From an uncultured Collinsella sp. (GTDB taxonomy: Bacteria > Actinomycetota > Coriobacteriia > Coriobacteriales > Coriobacteriaceae): a stretch of DNA of 34,817 nucleotides. The notes below the pieces were generated by a model. It was not told the origin of the DNA and made no database searches. It saw only the letters and a list, made by a program, of their open reading frames with translations. The position numbers and the translations under genes were made by a program. This document shows positions 8,400-15,125 of the stretch, piece by piece (positions within the stretch are counted from its first letter, which is position 1; each line of letters begins with the position of its first letter). Where the stretch lies: contig UROO01000011.1 of assembly GCA_900549555.1 (NCBI GenBank), forward strand, positions 1-34,817, in the 5' to 3' direction.

Positions 8400-9422
8400 C
8401 TAGCGCGAGGTCGAAGCGCGGTATTCGATGTGACCGGGAATCTCGATGCGCCTGGGGGCGAGCTTTGCGGCCTCACCCACGGTGGTGGTAACAACGTCGA
8501 TGCGCTCGGACAGGCGCTCGACTACGCGCTCGGCGATGGTAAGGGTGTCCTGCGCGGCCGTGGTCACACCGCCAAAGAGCACATGGTTCCAGGGGTAGTC
8601 GTCAAACGTCGCGATCTTGAGCCCCGCCGGCAGCGAGGGACCAAGCTGCGCCAGCGCCTCGGTCAGACGCAGGAAGACCAGACCGTTGACGGCAATGAGG
8701 CCGAGCTTTTTGCCGGCATAGTCACGCATGGTCTCGTCCAAGCGACCAACGCCCGTGGCACCGCCATCGGCCAAGGTGACAACCTCGCCGGCAAGGCCGC
8801 GTCGCGACAGCTCGTCGGTAAAGGCCTCGGCGCGCTCGCGACGCACGGGGCTATCGTCGCTTGCCTCGGTGAGCAGGCACAGGCGCTCGCTGCCCGCAGC
8901 GGCCAAGGCGTCTACCAAGCCGGCGACTAGCTCACGGTTGTTAGATGTCACCAGATCGACACCGCCGTCGGCAACATCGCGGTCGAGCAGTACAACGGGC
9001 AGACGTCCCGCTGCCGCGGCGATCGCCTCGTCATTACCTCCGCAGGTGTTGACGACCAGGCCGTCCACGCCGGCATCGATAAGTCTGGTGAGCGACTCCG
9101 CTTCCTTAGCGGAGTCGTTGCCACTAATGGCCGTCATGAGCGAGCAGCCGCGCGCGGCGGCGCTGGCGGAAAGCCCTTCGAGCATGGCGCTCGAGAACGG
9201 GTTGGCGATGTCGGCCAGAATCACGCCGATGAGGTTCGTACGCGAGGAGCGCAGATTGCGTGCGGCGGCACGCGGGCGATAGCCGGTACGCTCGATGACC
9301 TCGGCAATGCGGGCACGGGTCTCCTCGGTCATTTGCCCGGGACGGTTGTTGAGATAGCGCGAGACCGTGGCCGGGCTCACGCCCGCCTCGGCGGCAATGT
9401 CCTTGATTCTCATCTGCGCCAT
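8400..9422 (-). CDS. LacI family transcriptional regulator
   Basis: A 340-residue repressor-type regulator. Residues 4-50 form the LacI helix-turn-helix (IKDIAAEAGVSPATVSRYLN) followed by the hinge helix (AAARNLRSSRTNLIGVILAD). Residues about 60-340 are a periplasmic-binding-protein-like sensor fold (ANPFSSAMLEGL, VDGLVVNTCG, LVTSNNRELVAGLVDAL, KIATFDDYPWNHVLFGGVTT). No sugar transporter or catabolic gene adjoins it, so the ligand and target are unknown. It is convergent with nothing; the next gene on the same strand upstream is a GntR regulator. The ATG two codons before MRIKDI follows GGGG at a spacing of six bases. Confidence 0.9.
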   Translation of the reverse strand: MAQMRIKDIAAEAGVSPATVSRYLNNRPGQMTEETRARIAEVIERTGYRPRAAARNLRSSRTNLIGVILADIANPFSSAMLEGLSASAAARGCSLMTAISGNDSAKEAESLTRLIDAGVDGLVVNTCGGNDEAIAAAAGRLPVVLLDRDVADGGVDLVTSNNRELVAGLVDALAAAGSERLCLLTEASDDSPVRRERAEAFTDELSRRGLAGEVVTLADGGATGVGRLDETMRDYAGKKLGLIAVNGLVFLRLTEALAQLGPSLPAGLKIATFDDYPWNHVLFGGVTTAAQDTLTIAERVVERLSERIDVVTTTVGEAAKLAPRRIEIPGHIEYRASTSR

Positions 9423-9546
9423 AGCGCACCCCGTTTCCCAATGTCGGCAGTCTGAGCCATTTTAGGCATTTTTTTAAAAATCTCGGTTGCAAAACGCTGT
9501 AGGTGAGCGGCATCGTTTTTGCGTCTCGAGCAGATGCAGTGATGGG

Positions 9547-10239
9547 CTAGATAGACGAGTCTTTGGACAGCTCAAAATAGTCGGGATGCAATGCGATAAC
9601 CGGGCCCTGCTCCTCGGGCATCAGGTGCAAGTGCGTCTCGGCCAGATAGCTCGCCGCGTCGGTATCGCCCCTCTTAATGGCCTCGAGAATCCGGCGATGC
9701 TGCCGACGAATCGGCTCCCAATCCAGGTCCTGCGACACCATACGCAGCCAGTTATACCGCTCAAAATGCGTATTGACGCTCTTCATCCAATCCCACAGCA
9801 TATGGCGGTCGGCAATCTCAAAGCACGTCTCATGGAACAGGTTATCCAGATCGAAAAAACGACGCGTTTCGCTATGGTCGAGCGACTCGGACTCGGCAAG
9901 AATCTGCTCAAGCCGATGCTTTTGCTCGGGCGAGGCGGCCGAGCAACATTTAATGAGCACGCTTCTTTCGAGTTTCTCGCGCAAGAAACAGGCGTTCTCG
10001 GCGCGCTCCATGCTGATCTTAGAGACGTAGGTGCCGCTTTTTGGACGCGTTTCCACCAGCTCCTGCTCACGCAGGCGCACAAAGGACTCGCGAATGGGCG
10101 TGCGCCCGATTCCCGTCTCCTTTTCCAGACCAATCGCTGAAAGGCGCGTACCGGGCTTGAGCTCGGCATAGATAATCTTGGAGCGCAGTGCGTTGTATGC
10201 CTGATCTTGCAAGCTCTGATAATGCTGGTGTTGTTCCAT
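9547..10239 (-). CDS. GntR family regulator, FCD (FadR-type) domain
   Basis: A 230-residue regulator. The N-terminal winged helix (about 5-75) shows AYNALRSKIIYAELKPGTRL and GIGRTPIRESFVRLREQELV. The C-terminal FCD all-helical domain (about 85-215) carries the metal/ligand-type pattern FDLDNLFHETCFEIA, then HRRILEAIKRGDTDAASYLA and ETHLHL. FCD regulators usually sense carboxylic acids or sugar acids. The ATG at 10239 has GAGGG five bases upstream and is preferred to a start 14 codons earlier. The 540 bases upstream hold repeats but no neighbouring enzyme, so the regulon is unknown. A decayed FCD gene remnant lies 2 kb away at 12404-12562. Confidence 0.88.
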   Translation of the reverse strand: MEQHQHYQSLQDQAYNALRSKIIYAELKPGTRLSAIGLEKETGIGRTPIRESFVRLREQELVETRPKSGTYVSKISMERAENACFLREKLERSVLIKCCSAASPEQKHRLEQILAESESLDHSETRRFFDLDNLFHETCFEIADRHMLWDWMKSVNTHFERYNWLRMVSQDLDWEPIRRQHRRILEAIKRGDTDAASYLAETHLHLMPEEQGPVIALHPDYFELSKDSSI

Positions 10240-10302
10240 AAAGCCCTCGGATGAAGCCCACGGTTTGTCGAATTTCACCACGTAATACTATCGCATCGAC
10301 AC

Positions 10303-10337
10303 GCCCCAGCTCCCAATCAGTCTTTTTGGGACGGGGC
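10303..10337. other. Hairpin upstream of GntR gene
   Basis: TCCCAA and TTGGGA, flanked by GCCCC and GGGGC, form an interrupted 11-bp stem. It lies 64-98 bases before the GntR start. It could be a leader hairpin on the minus strand or a terminator reading rightward (TCTTTT follows on the plus strand). No rightward gene precedes it. Confidence 0.4.
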
Positions 10338-10373
10338 TCTTTTAGCTACCCTGGCCCGCAAATCGGCCCCCTT

Positions 10374-10533
10374 GCCACAAAAGTGGCCCATCTACTACGT
10401 TAACACGGATAGCCTCGGCCATACCGAAAACCGTGAAAACAAAACCGCAGGTAGACAGCTTGTCGATTTTCGAAAAAGCCGACTATGGTTGACCCCTGCG
10501 GCTTAAACGTAGTAGATAGGCCTTTTTCGTGGC
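10374..10533. repeat. 160-base multi-hairpin structured element
   Basis: Outer arms pair over three blocks: GCCAC with GTGGC, GGCC with GGCC, and a perfect 12-bp ATCTACTACGTT with AACGTAGTAGAT. Inside are CACGG with CCGTG (10404-10408 and 10431-10435) enclosing CGG-CCATA-CCG, and CCGCAGG with CCTGCGG (10445-10451 and 10495-10501) enclosing GACA-GCT-TGTC. The layout resembles a three-way junction. No gene overlaps it. It could be a structured RNA or a mobile palindromic repeat. Confidence 0.55.
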
Positions 10534-10598
10534 GCAGCACTACTGCACCCCAAATTGGCACCCCGAGCCTGTTATAAGTTGCTGTGAAATACGGACGG

Positions 10599-10623
10599 TT
10601 GATAATCAAGGGTTGATAATCAA
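10599..10623. repeat. Tandem palindromic 11-mers
   Basis: The palindrome TTGATAATCAA occurs twice, at 10599-10609 and 10613-10623, 14 bases start to start. The spacing and symmetry suggest a protein-binding site. Confidence 0.55.
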
Positions 10624-10628
10624 GGCGC

Positions 10629-10690
10629 GCTATACGGCTTGCTATATCTCACTATACTTTGCTGTACGTCGCTATACTTTGCTATAACTT
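10629..10690. repeat. Degenerate GCTATAC tandem array with 9-12 base period
   Basis: Six successive units begin GCTATAC, GCTATAT, CTATACT, GCTGTAC, GCTATAC and GCTATAA, spaced about one helical turn apart. No gene overlaps. The phasing may give intrinsic bending or an array of binding sites. Confidence 0.5.
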
Positions 10691-10700
10691 GACAATAATC

Positions 10701-10757
10701 GGCCCGTTACCATCCGGGATATAACGGGCCCCAAGCCAACGCTGGCTTGGGGCCCGT
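10701..10757. terminator. Two overlapping, mutually exclusive hairpins after the AlbA_2 gene
   Basis: GGCCCGTTA (10701-10709) pairs with TAACGGGCC (10722-10730). ACGGGCCCCAAGCCA (10724-10738) pairs with TGGCTTGGGGCCCGT (10743-10757), a perfect 15-bp stem with a 4-base loop. They share 10724-10730, so only one can form. The second lies 22 bases past the AlbA_2 gene stop on the minus strand and probably acts as its terminator, though without a T-tract. Confidence 0.55.
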
Positions 10758-10779
10758 CTTGTACCATGGCTCTTTTGGA

Positions 10780-12033
10780 CTATGAGCACTCGTATTTCGT
10801 GGCCCGCCCGGTTCCCTGCCTTACGATTATATTCCGTTCAAGCAGAGATTCGAGTGCCGCCAACGTCCGCATGCGGCTCAGCCCCGTCTGTTTTTCAATT
10901 TCGCTTCGCGACATAATTCGCCCACCCGACAAGGCCTTGAGAACCTGGACCTCTTCCTCGGACCCTTCAAAGGCATCGGTAACGGGCAATGTAACGGCCA
11001 CCATGCCGCCGCGAACATCAAAAATTGGTTGATTGATCGAATCGCGATAGGCACGTCTAATGCGCGCAATTCCCGTACCAAATTTCTCGATGTAATCCAG
11101 CTTTAAGAAGGCCTCTGCAATGATGGGGTTTCTGAGCACGGATATCTGCCCATACAGATATTGTTCCGTCGTCAAACCGGCAGGCAGCGATCCGGGCGAA
11201 GTCACAACGACGCGATCGTCGTACAGGGCAATTTGAACATTCGCTCGAACGTCCCACGTCCGATGCACCAAAGCGTTTGCGACAGCCTCGCGAAACGCCT
11301 CGAGAGGAATTCGATCGGTTTGGACGCGCTCCATCCCTTCGATACGCTCAAAACGGTAGTAGCGTGCAAACATAGCCACCGCCCTGTCCACCTGCTCAAT
11401 TGCGGATACATTTGTCGCCGTCTCACGGTCCAAGATCACATCCTCGGTATCGCCAAAACGGACGCAGTCGATGCCCGGAAAATCATTCCTATCCGCCAAA
11501 ATCGCCGCAGCGTTGGTATAGCCATCTTTGCCGAGCAAGCGAAGTGTGCGCATAATATCCGGCGTTAGCTCGGAAATGCCGAGATGTTCAACACACTTAT
11601 GCTCGAGCGTGTGAAAACTCAAGTCCTGGCGAGCCGATGTGAGCGCGTCGAACGTTACGTTGCTGCCTTCGAGCGTCAGCCTGCCATACTCAAACCGGTC
11701 GACCTCCACCGTTGCCGAATCGTTTCGCCTGTAGGCCTTTCCCTTGCTTCGATAGGGTTTGTCCTGGCCCTCATAAACCGTAAGGATTACGGTCCCGTGT
11801 TTCTCATCGGGCTCGAGCGTGTAACGGGGAGCGGGGTCCAAGCTGTCATTAATCATGTTCTCGATGCGGAGACACTCTGCGACCGGATCTGCAAGGCCGA
11901 CAGCCACGCCCTCGTCATCAACGCCAAACTCAATCTTGCCCGTCCCGTAATTTGCATAGGCGCTCACCGTTTTAAGAAACGTCGGCGTAACGCTTTCCTT
12001 GTATTCGACTGTAGGGCTTTCTCTAACAACCAT
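10780..12033 (-). CDS. AlbA_2 / ATP-binding winged-helix protein (putative regulator)
   Basis: A 417-residue protein of the AlbA_2 (Schlafen AlbA_2-like) group. Residues about 1-115 are the AlbA_2 domain (ESPTVEYKESVTPTFLKTVSAYANYGTGKIEFGVDDEG, shown as ESPTVEYKES then GKIEFGVDDEG). Residues about 240-345 fit a histidine-kinase-like ATPase fold (FREAVANALVHRTW, VVVTSPGSLPAG, EKFGTGIARI), and residues about 355-417 a C-terminal winged helix (SRSEIEKQTGLSRMRTLAAL). Such proteins are treated as ATP-dependent transcription regulators, but the function is not established. The ATG at 12033 has GAGGGGG eight bases upstream. Codons are less G/C-biased than in flanking genes, and repeats flank both ends, which suggests accessory DNA. 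An operator-like array lies just upstream. Confidence 0.8.
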   Translation of the reverse strand: MVVRESPTVEYKESVTPTFLKTVSAYANYGTGKIEFGVDDEGVAVGLADPVAECLRIENMINDSLDPAPRYTLEPDEKHGTVILTVYEGQDKPYRSKGKAYRRNDSATVEVDRFEYGRLTLEGSNVTFDALTSARQDLSFHTLEHKCVEHLGISELTPDIMRTLRLLGKDGYTNAAAILADRNDFPGIDCVRFGDTEDVILDRETATNVSAIEQVDRAVAMFARYYRFERIEGMERVQTDRIPLEAFREAVANALVHRTWDVRANVQIALYDDRVVVTSPGSLPAGLTTEQYLYGQISVLRNPIIAEAFLKLDYIEKFGTGIARIRRAYRDSINQPIFDVRGGMVAVTLPVTDAFEGSEEEVQVLKALSGGRIMSRSEIEKQTGLSRMRTLAALESLLERNIIVRQGTGRATKYECS

Positions 12034-12075
12034 ATGAACAACCCCCTCGTTTCGTACCATTCATAACCGTATTAT

Positions 12076-12156
12076 AAGACGAAAACTGTTTGCGTACTGA
12101 TTTATCCAAGACGCAAATGGTTTTCGTCTTTATTTGCGTACGGAATTAAGACGCAT
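12076..12156. promoter_or_regulatory. Operator-like nested repeats upstream of the AlbA_2 gene
   Basis: AAGACGAAAAC (12076-12086) is inverted as GTTTTCGTCTT (12120-12130). Nested inside, TTTGCGT (12089-12095) faces ACGCAAA (12111-12117). The inner unit recurs as TTTGCGT (12133-12139) and ACGCAT (12151-12156), so there are two tandem palindromic units 44 bases apart. They begin 43 bases before the start codon, as expected of an autoregulatory operator; the binding protein is inferred. Confidence 0.55.
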
Positions 12157-12230
12157 AATTTCGCTTTCGTATGGCTCAATACCGGACACAGACTGTTTTC
12201 GTCTGTCAATACGTCTGCAATCCAAACGAA

Positions 12231-12264
12231 AAGAGCCCCGAGCTCGTATGAACTCGGGGCTCTT
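12231..12264 (-). terminator. Strong intrinsic terminator hairpin
   Basis: AAGAGCCCCGAG and CTCGGGGCTCTT form a perfect 12-bp stem with a 10-base loop. On the minus strand TTCGTTT follows; on the plus strand TGTG follows. No intact minus-strand gene ends here, so it may be left over from decayed sequence or insulate the AlbA_2 gene. Confidence 0.7.
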
Positions 12265-12295
12265 TGTGCCGCACATCTATGAAAGGAGAAATTCG

Positions 12296-12562
12296 ATGCG
12301 TACGGGCGCTATTCCATGAAGCCACCCTGGGATGGCGGCAACCTCGTCGTTACCTGTCCGATGGGTGTGCTCAAGGCATCCGTTCCCCTCTTTATCGACG
12401 TAACGGGCAAATAAGCTCGTCGAGGAGACCATCCGCACGCACCACGGTGTGGCCAACGACATCGAGGCGCGCAACCCCACCGCAGCGCACGACGCGATGT
12501 ATCTGCACCTGGTCTACAACCGCAACATGATTGCGGAAGACGCACAGACAAAAGGCCTTTAA
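12296..12562 (+). pseudogene. Remnant of a GntR/FCD-type regulator gene
   Basis: A good ribosome site (GAAAGGAG, 12284-12291) precedes an ATG at 12296, but this frame stops after seven codons. The same frame is open again from 12404 to 12562 and encodes about 52 residues ending in an FCD-like C-terminus: IEARNPTAAHDAMYLHLVYN then RNMIAEDAQTKGL. Between them another frame (12316-12414) encodes 32 residues containing GGNLVVTCPMGVLKAS, which I do not recognise. The whole is best read as a deleted and frameshifted gene. It could also be two unrelated fragments. Confidence 0.45.
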
Positions 12563-12581
12563 GGCTCGACCATGATCTTTC

Positions 12582-12624
12582 TTTGATAAAACGCAAAAGC
12601 GGCGGCCGCTTGCGCTTTATCAAA
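12582..12624 (-). terminator. Long hairpin downstream of the flavin oxidoreductase gene
   Basis: TTTGATAAA-A-CGCAA-AA-GCGGC faces G-GCCGC-TTGCG-C-TTTATCAAA, giving about 19 base pairs with small internal loops. It lies 74 bases past the oxidoreductase stop. On the minus strand it is followed by GAAAGATC rather than a clean T-tract, so it may be a repeat rather than a terminator. The gap also holds GGTGCA/TGCACC and AGGTT/AACCT small hairpins next to a CCTGTCCCC string. Confidence 0.45.
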
Positions 12625-12697
12625 TGGTGCAATGGGGCCAGGTTTACATGCACCAAGTTGGTACAAAGCAACCTGTCCCCCACGCACAAAGGGTTGA

Positions 12698-14647
12698 CTA
12701 GAGCTCGCAGGCAACCTTGTAGCCATCGCCGATGGCGTCGCGGATGTTGCCGCACTTGTTGGCGTCGCCCAACACGTGGACAGCAACACCGGCTGCAGCC
12801 AGGTCGTCGGCAAGATTGGTGTTGGGACGATAGCCCATGGCAAGCACCAGCGTATCGGCACCGGTGATGGTGTGGACCTCGCCGTCCTTCTCGTAACTGA
12901 TGGTGTCCTCGGTGATCTCGGTCACCTTGGCCTCGGTCAGCACGTGGACGCCCTTTGAGAGCATGCGCGTAATAAGCACCGCGCGGCCGGCGCCGCCCTC
13001 GTTGGCGGCGAGCGTCTTGGTCATCTCGATGACGGTGACATCGCGATTGGCCGGCGACAGGTCGTTGACCAGCGGAGCCAGGTAGTCGGCCGTCTCGCAG
13101 CCGACGGTGCCGCCGCCCACGATGACGATCTTCTTGCCCGGGAAAGCGTGGCCGCCCAGCAGGTCGTCAGCAGTCATAACCTGCTTAAAGCCCTGCATGA
13201 AGGCCGGAGCGATGGGCTCGGCGCCATAAGCTAGGACGACCTCGTAGCCGGCGTAGTCACGCTGAATGTCCTCGGCAGTAAGCTCGGTGCCAAATACGCA
13301 CTTCACGCCCGCCTCAGCAAGACGGCGATACTGGTACTTGATCACGCGCGTAAGCTCCTGCTTTGCCGGCGGAACGGCCGCGATGCGCATCTCGCCGCCC
13401 GGCTCATCCTGCTTGTCCACGAGTACCACGTTATGCCCGCGCTTGGCGGCAATGTAGGCCGCTTCCATGCCGGCGGGACCGGCGCCCACGACCAGCACGT
13501 TTTTGGCCTCGGCGGCAGGCTCATAGCCGGCCTCGTCGCGCTCCACGTCCGGGTTGACGGTGCAGGAAATGCGCTTGCCGAACATAATGCCGTTCAGGCA
13601 GCGCAGGCAGCCAATGCAGGGGCGAATATCGTCGGCATTACCAGATGCGGCCTTGTTGCAGAACTCGGCATCGCACAGGTTGGCGCGGCCCATCATGCAG
13701 ATGTCGGCAGCGCCGTCCTCGATCAGCTCCTCGGCGATCCAAGCCTCGTTAATGCGGCCGACCGTGGCGACGGGAATGTTGACGTGCTTTTTGATCTCGC
13801 GCGAGCAAGCGGCGTGCGAGGCCTGCTGCGTACCGGCGGCGGGAATCGCGGAGCCGCGCTTGATGGTGGTGCCGCCCGACACGTGAATCATGTCGACGCC
13901 GGCCTTCTCCAGGCGACGCGAGACGTAGATCATGTCGTTGAGGGTCAGGCCGCCATCGGTGTACTCATCGCCCGAGATGCGGACGTCGATGATAAAGTCC
14001 TTACCACAGCGCTCGCGAATCTCGGCGATGACCTCGAGCAAGAAGCGCATGCGGGCGTCGAGCGAGCCGCCGTACTCGTCGGTGCGCTTGTTGTAGAGCG
14101 GAGTCAAAAAGCCGCCGAGCATACCGTGGGCGTGCGCCGCATGGACCTCGACGCCATCGACGCCGGCCTTCTGCATACGCACGGCAGCGTCGCCAAACTG
14201 ATGCGTGAGCTCGTGAATCTCGTCGACCGTGATGGGGCGTGGCGCCTCGCGGGCATAGGACGGCCCCACAAAGGACGGAGCGATCAGGCGCGGCGTGCCC
14301 GGAATGTTAAAGGCCATGTAGGCGGGATGGAAGAGCTGCGGCATGATCTTGCAGCCATACTCGTGGACGGCCGCGGCGAGCTTTTCCCAGCCGGGGATAA
14401 ACGTGTCGTCGTAGCAGCACATGTCACCCGGCAGATAGGTATAGGTAGGCTCGACCGTCACGACCTCGGTGATGATCAGGCCCACGCCGCCCTTGGCACG
14501 GGCACGGTAATGATCGACCAAGTCGTCGGTCACATAGCCGTGATCGGCCAGGTTGGTAGATACCGGCGGCATAAAGACGCGGTTCTTGACCTCGGTCGTA
14601 CCGACCTTGATCGGGCTAAAGAGCATCGGATAGGCAGAGGACTCCAT
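12698..14647 (-). CDS. NADH:flavin oxidoreductase (Old Yellow Enzyme + FeS + FAD; BaiCD/FadH-like)
   Basis: A 649-residue enoate reductase-type enzyme. Residues 1-340 form the FMN-binding TIM barrel (LFSPIKVGTTEVKNRVFMPP; active-site-like VEVHAAHAHGMLGGFLTP). Cys344, Cys347, Cys350 and Cys362 should bind a 4Fe-4S cluster; the spacing is CX2CX2CX11C, one residue shorter than the CX2CX3C of E. coli FadH. Residues 382 onward bind FAD/NAD(P) (NVLVVGAGPAGMEAA; later KKIVIVGGGTVGCETADYLA). Relatives reduce the C=C bond of 2,4-dienoyl-CoA, cinnamate-type acids or bile-acid intermediates; the substrate here is not determinable. The ATG at 14647 follows AAAGGA, and an in-frame start 27 codons upstream would cross an inverted repeat. 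It follows the iron genes but probably has its own promoter. Confidence 0.92.
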   Translation of the reverse strand: MESSAYPMLFSPIKVGTTEVKNRVFMPPVSTNLADHGYVTDDLVDHYRARAKGGVGLIITEVVTVEPTYTYLPGDMCCYDDTFIPGWEKLAAAVHEYGCKIMPQLFHPAYMAFNIPGTPRLIAPSFVGPSYAREAPRPITVDEIHELTHQFGDAAVRMQKAGVDGVEVHAAHAHGMLGGFLTPLYNKRTDEYGGSLDARMRFLLEVIAEIRERCGKDFIIDVRISGDEYTDGGLTLNDMIYVSRRLEKAGVDMIHVSGGTTIKRGSAIPAAGTQQASHAACSREIKKHVNIPVATVGRINEAWIAEELIEDGAADICMMGRANLCDAEFCNKAASGNADDIRPCIGCLRCLNGIMFGKRISCTVNPDVERDEAGYEPAAEAKNVLVVGAGPAGMEAAYIAAKRGHNVVLVDKQDEPGGEMRIAAVPPAKQELTRVIKYQYRRLAEAGVKCVFGTELTAEDIQRDYAGYEVVLAYGAEPIAPAFMQGFKQVMTADDLLGGHAFPGKKIVIVGGGTVGCETADYLAPLVNDLSPANRDVTVIEMTKTLAANEGGAGRAVLITRMLSKGVHVLTEAKVTEITEDTISYEKDGEVHTITGADTLVLAMGYRPNTNLADDLAAAGVAVHVLGDANKCGNIRDAIGDGYKVACEL

Positions 14648-14675
14648 ACAGGGTTCCTTTCGTTTGAGCCGCTCG

Positions 14676-14716
14676 GCGGCAGTTGCTAACGTACTTATCG
14701 TATCAGCAACTGCCGC
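14676..14716. promoter_or_regulatory. Inverted repeat upstream of the flavin oxidoreductase gene
   Basis: GCGGCAGTTGCT (14676-14687) and AGCAACTGCCGC (14705-14716) are perfect 12-bp arms around a 17-base AT-richer spacer. It starts 29 bases before the ATG. It is either an operator over the promoter or a leader hairpin. Confidence 0.6.
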
Positions 14717-14749
14717 ATCCGCAGCCAAACATACCCAAACGCCGATCGA

Positions 14750-14950
14750 CTAATGAATACCGCGGCTCAAGTCTTCGGCGATTTTGTCGACGCCCTTAAG
14801 TGCGGCACAGGTCTTTTTGTTGGAGCAATGCCCCGTGCAAACGCCACCCTGAGCGCAGTCGGCGCAGGTGCCCTTGCGGTAGATGCGCACGCATACCGCG
14901 ACAAACGCAATACCGATAACGGCCAGTACAACAATATCGATAGGTGCCAT
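14750..14950 (-). CDS. FeoB-associated Cys-rich membrane protein
   Basis: A 66-residue protein with one N-terminal membrane helix (about 4-23, IDIVVLAVIGIAFVAVCVRI) followed by a short cytoplasmic Cys-rich segment with Cys in GTCADCAQGGVCTGHCSN and CAAL. This matches the small FeoB-associated family, found next to feoB in anaerobes and thought to assist ferrous iron transport. It lies 175 bases downstream of feoB on the same strand, beyond a terminator, so it may be made at a lower level than FeoB. GAGGAGG lies six bases before the ATG. Confidence 0.85.
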   Translation of the reverse strand: MAPIDIVVLAVIGIAFVAVCVRIYRKGTCADCAQGGVCTGHCSNKKTCAALKGVDKIAEDLSRGIH

Positions 14951-15067
14951 AGCAAGCCTCCTCTAGTTAACCACCACTTACTTTACCCCATTCTCCACCC
15001 ACCAAAAAGGGACGGGCTTATTTTGATCAGTTTTATCTGCGGAAACGCCACATCTCCCCCACCAAAA

Positions 15068-15096
15068 AGCCCGAGTGTCGCTGGGACACCCGGGCT
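15068..15096 (-). terminator. Terminator of feoB
   Basis: AGCCCGAGTGTC faces GACACCCGGGCT, 12 paired positions with one mismatch and a 5-base loop. On the minus strand TTTTTGG follows. It lies 29 bases past the feoB stop. Confidence 0.85.
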
Positions 15097-15125
15097 CGTG
15101 GAAAGGGGTTAATCCTTATTCGGAC

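Noticed and set aside
10374..10533. tRNA or tmRNA gene
   Set aside because: The folding pattern lacks a T-loop GTTCGA-type string, a CCA-type acceptor end and the right arm lengths.
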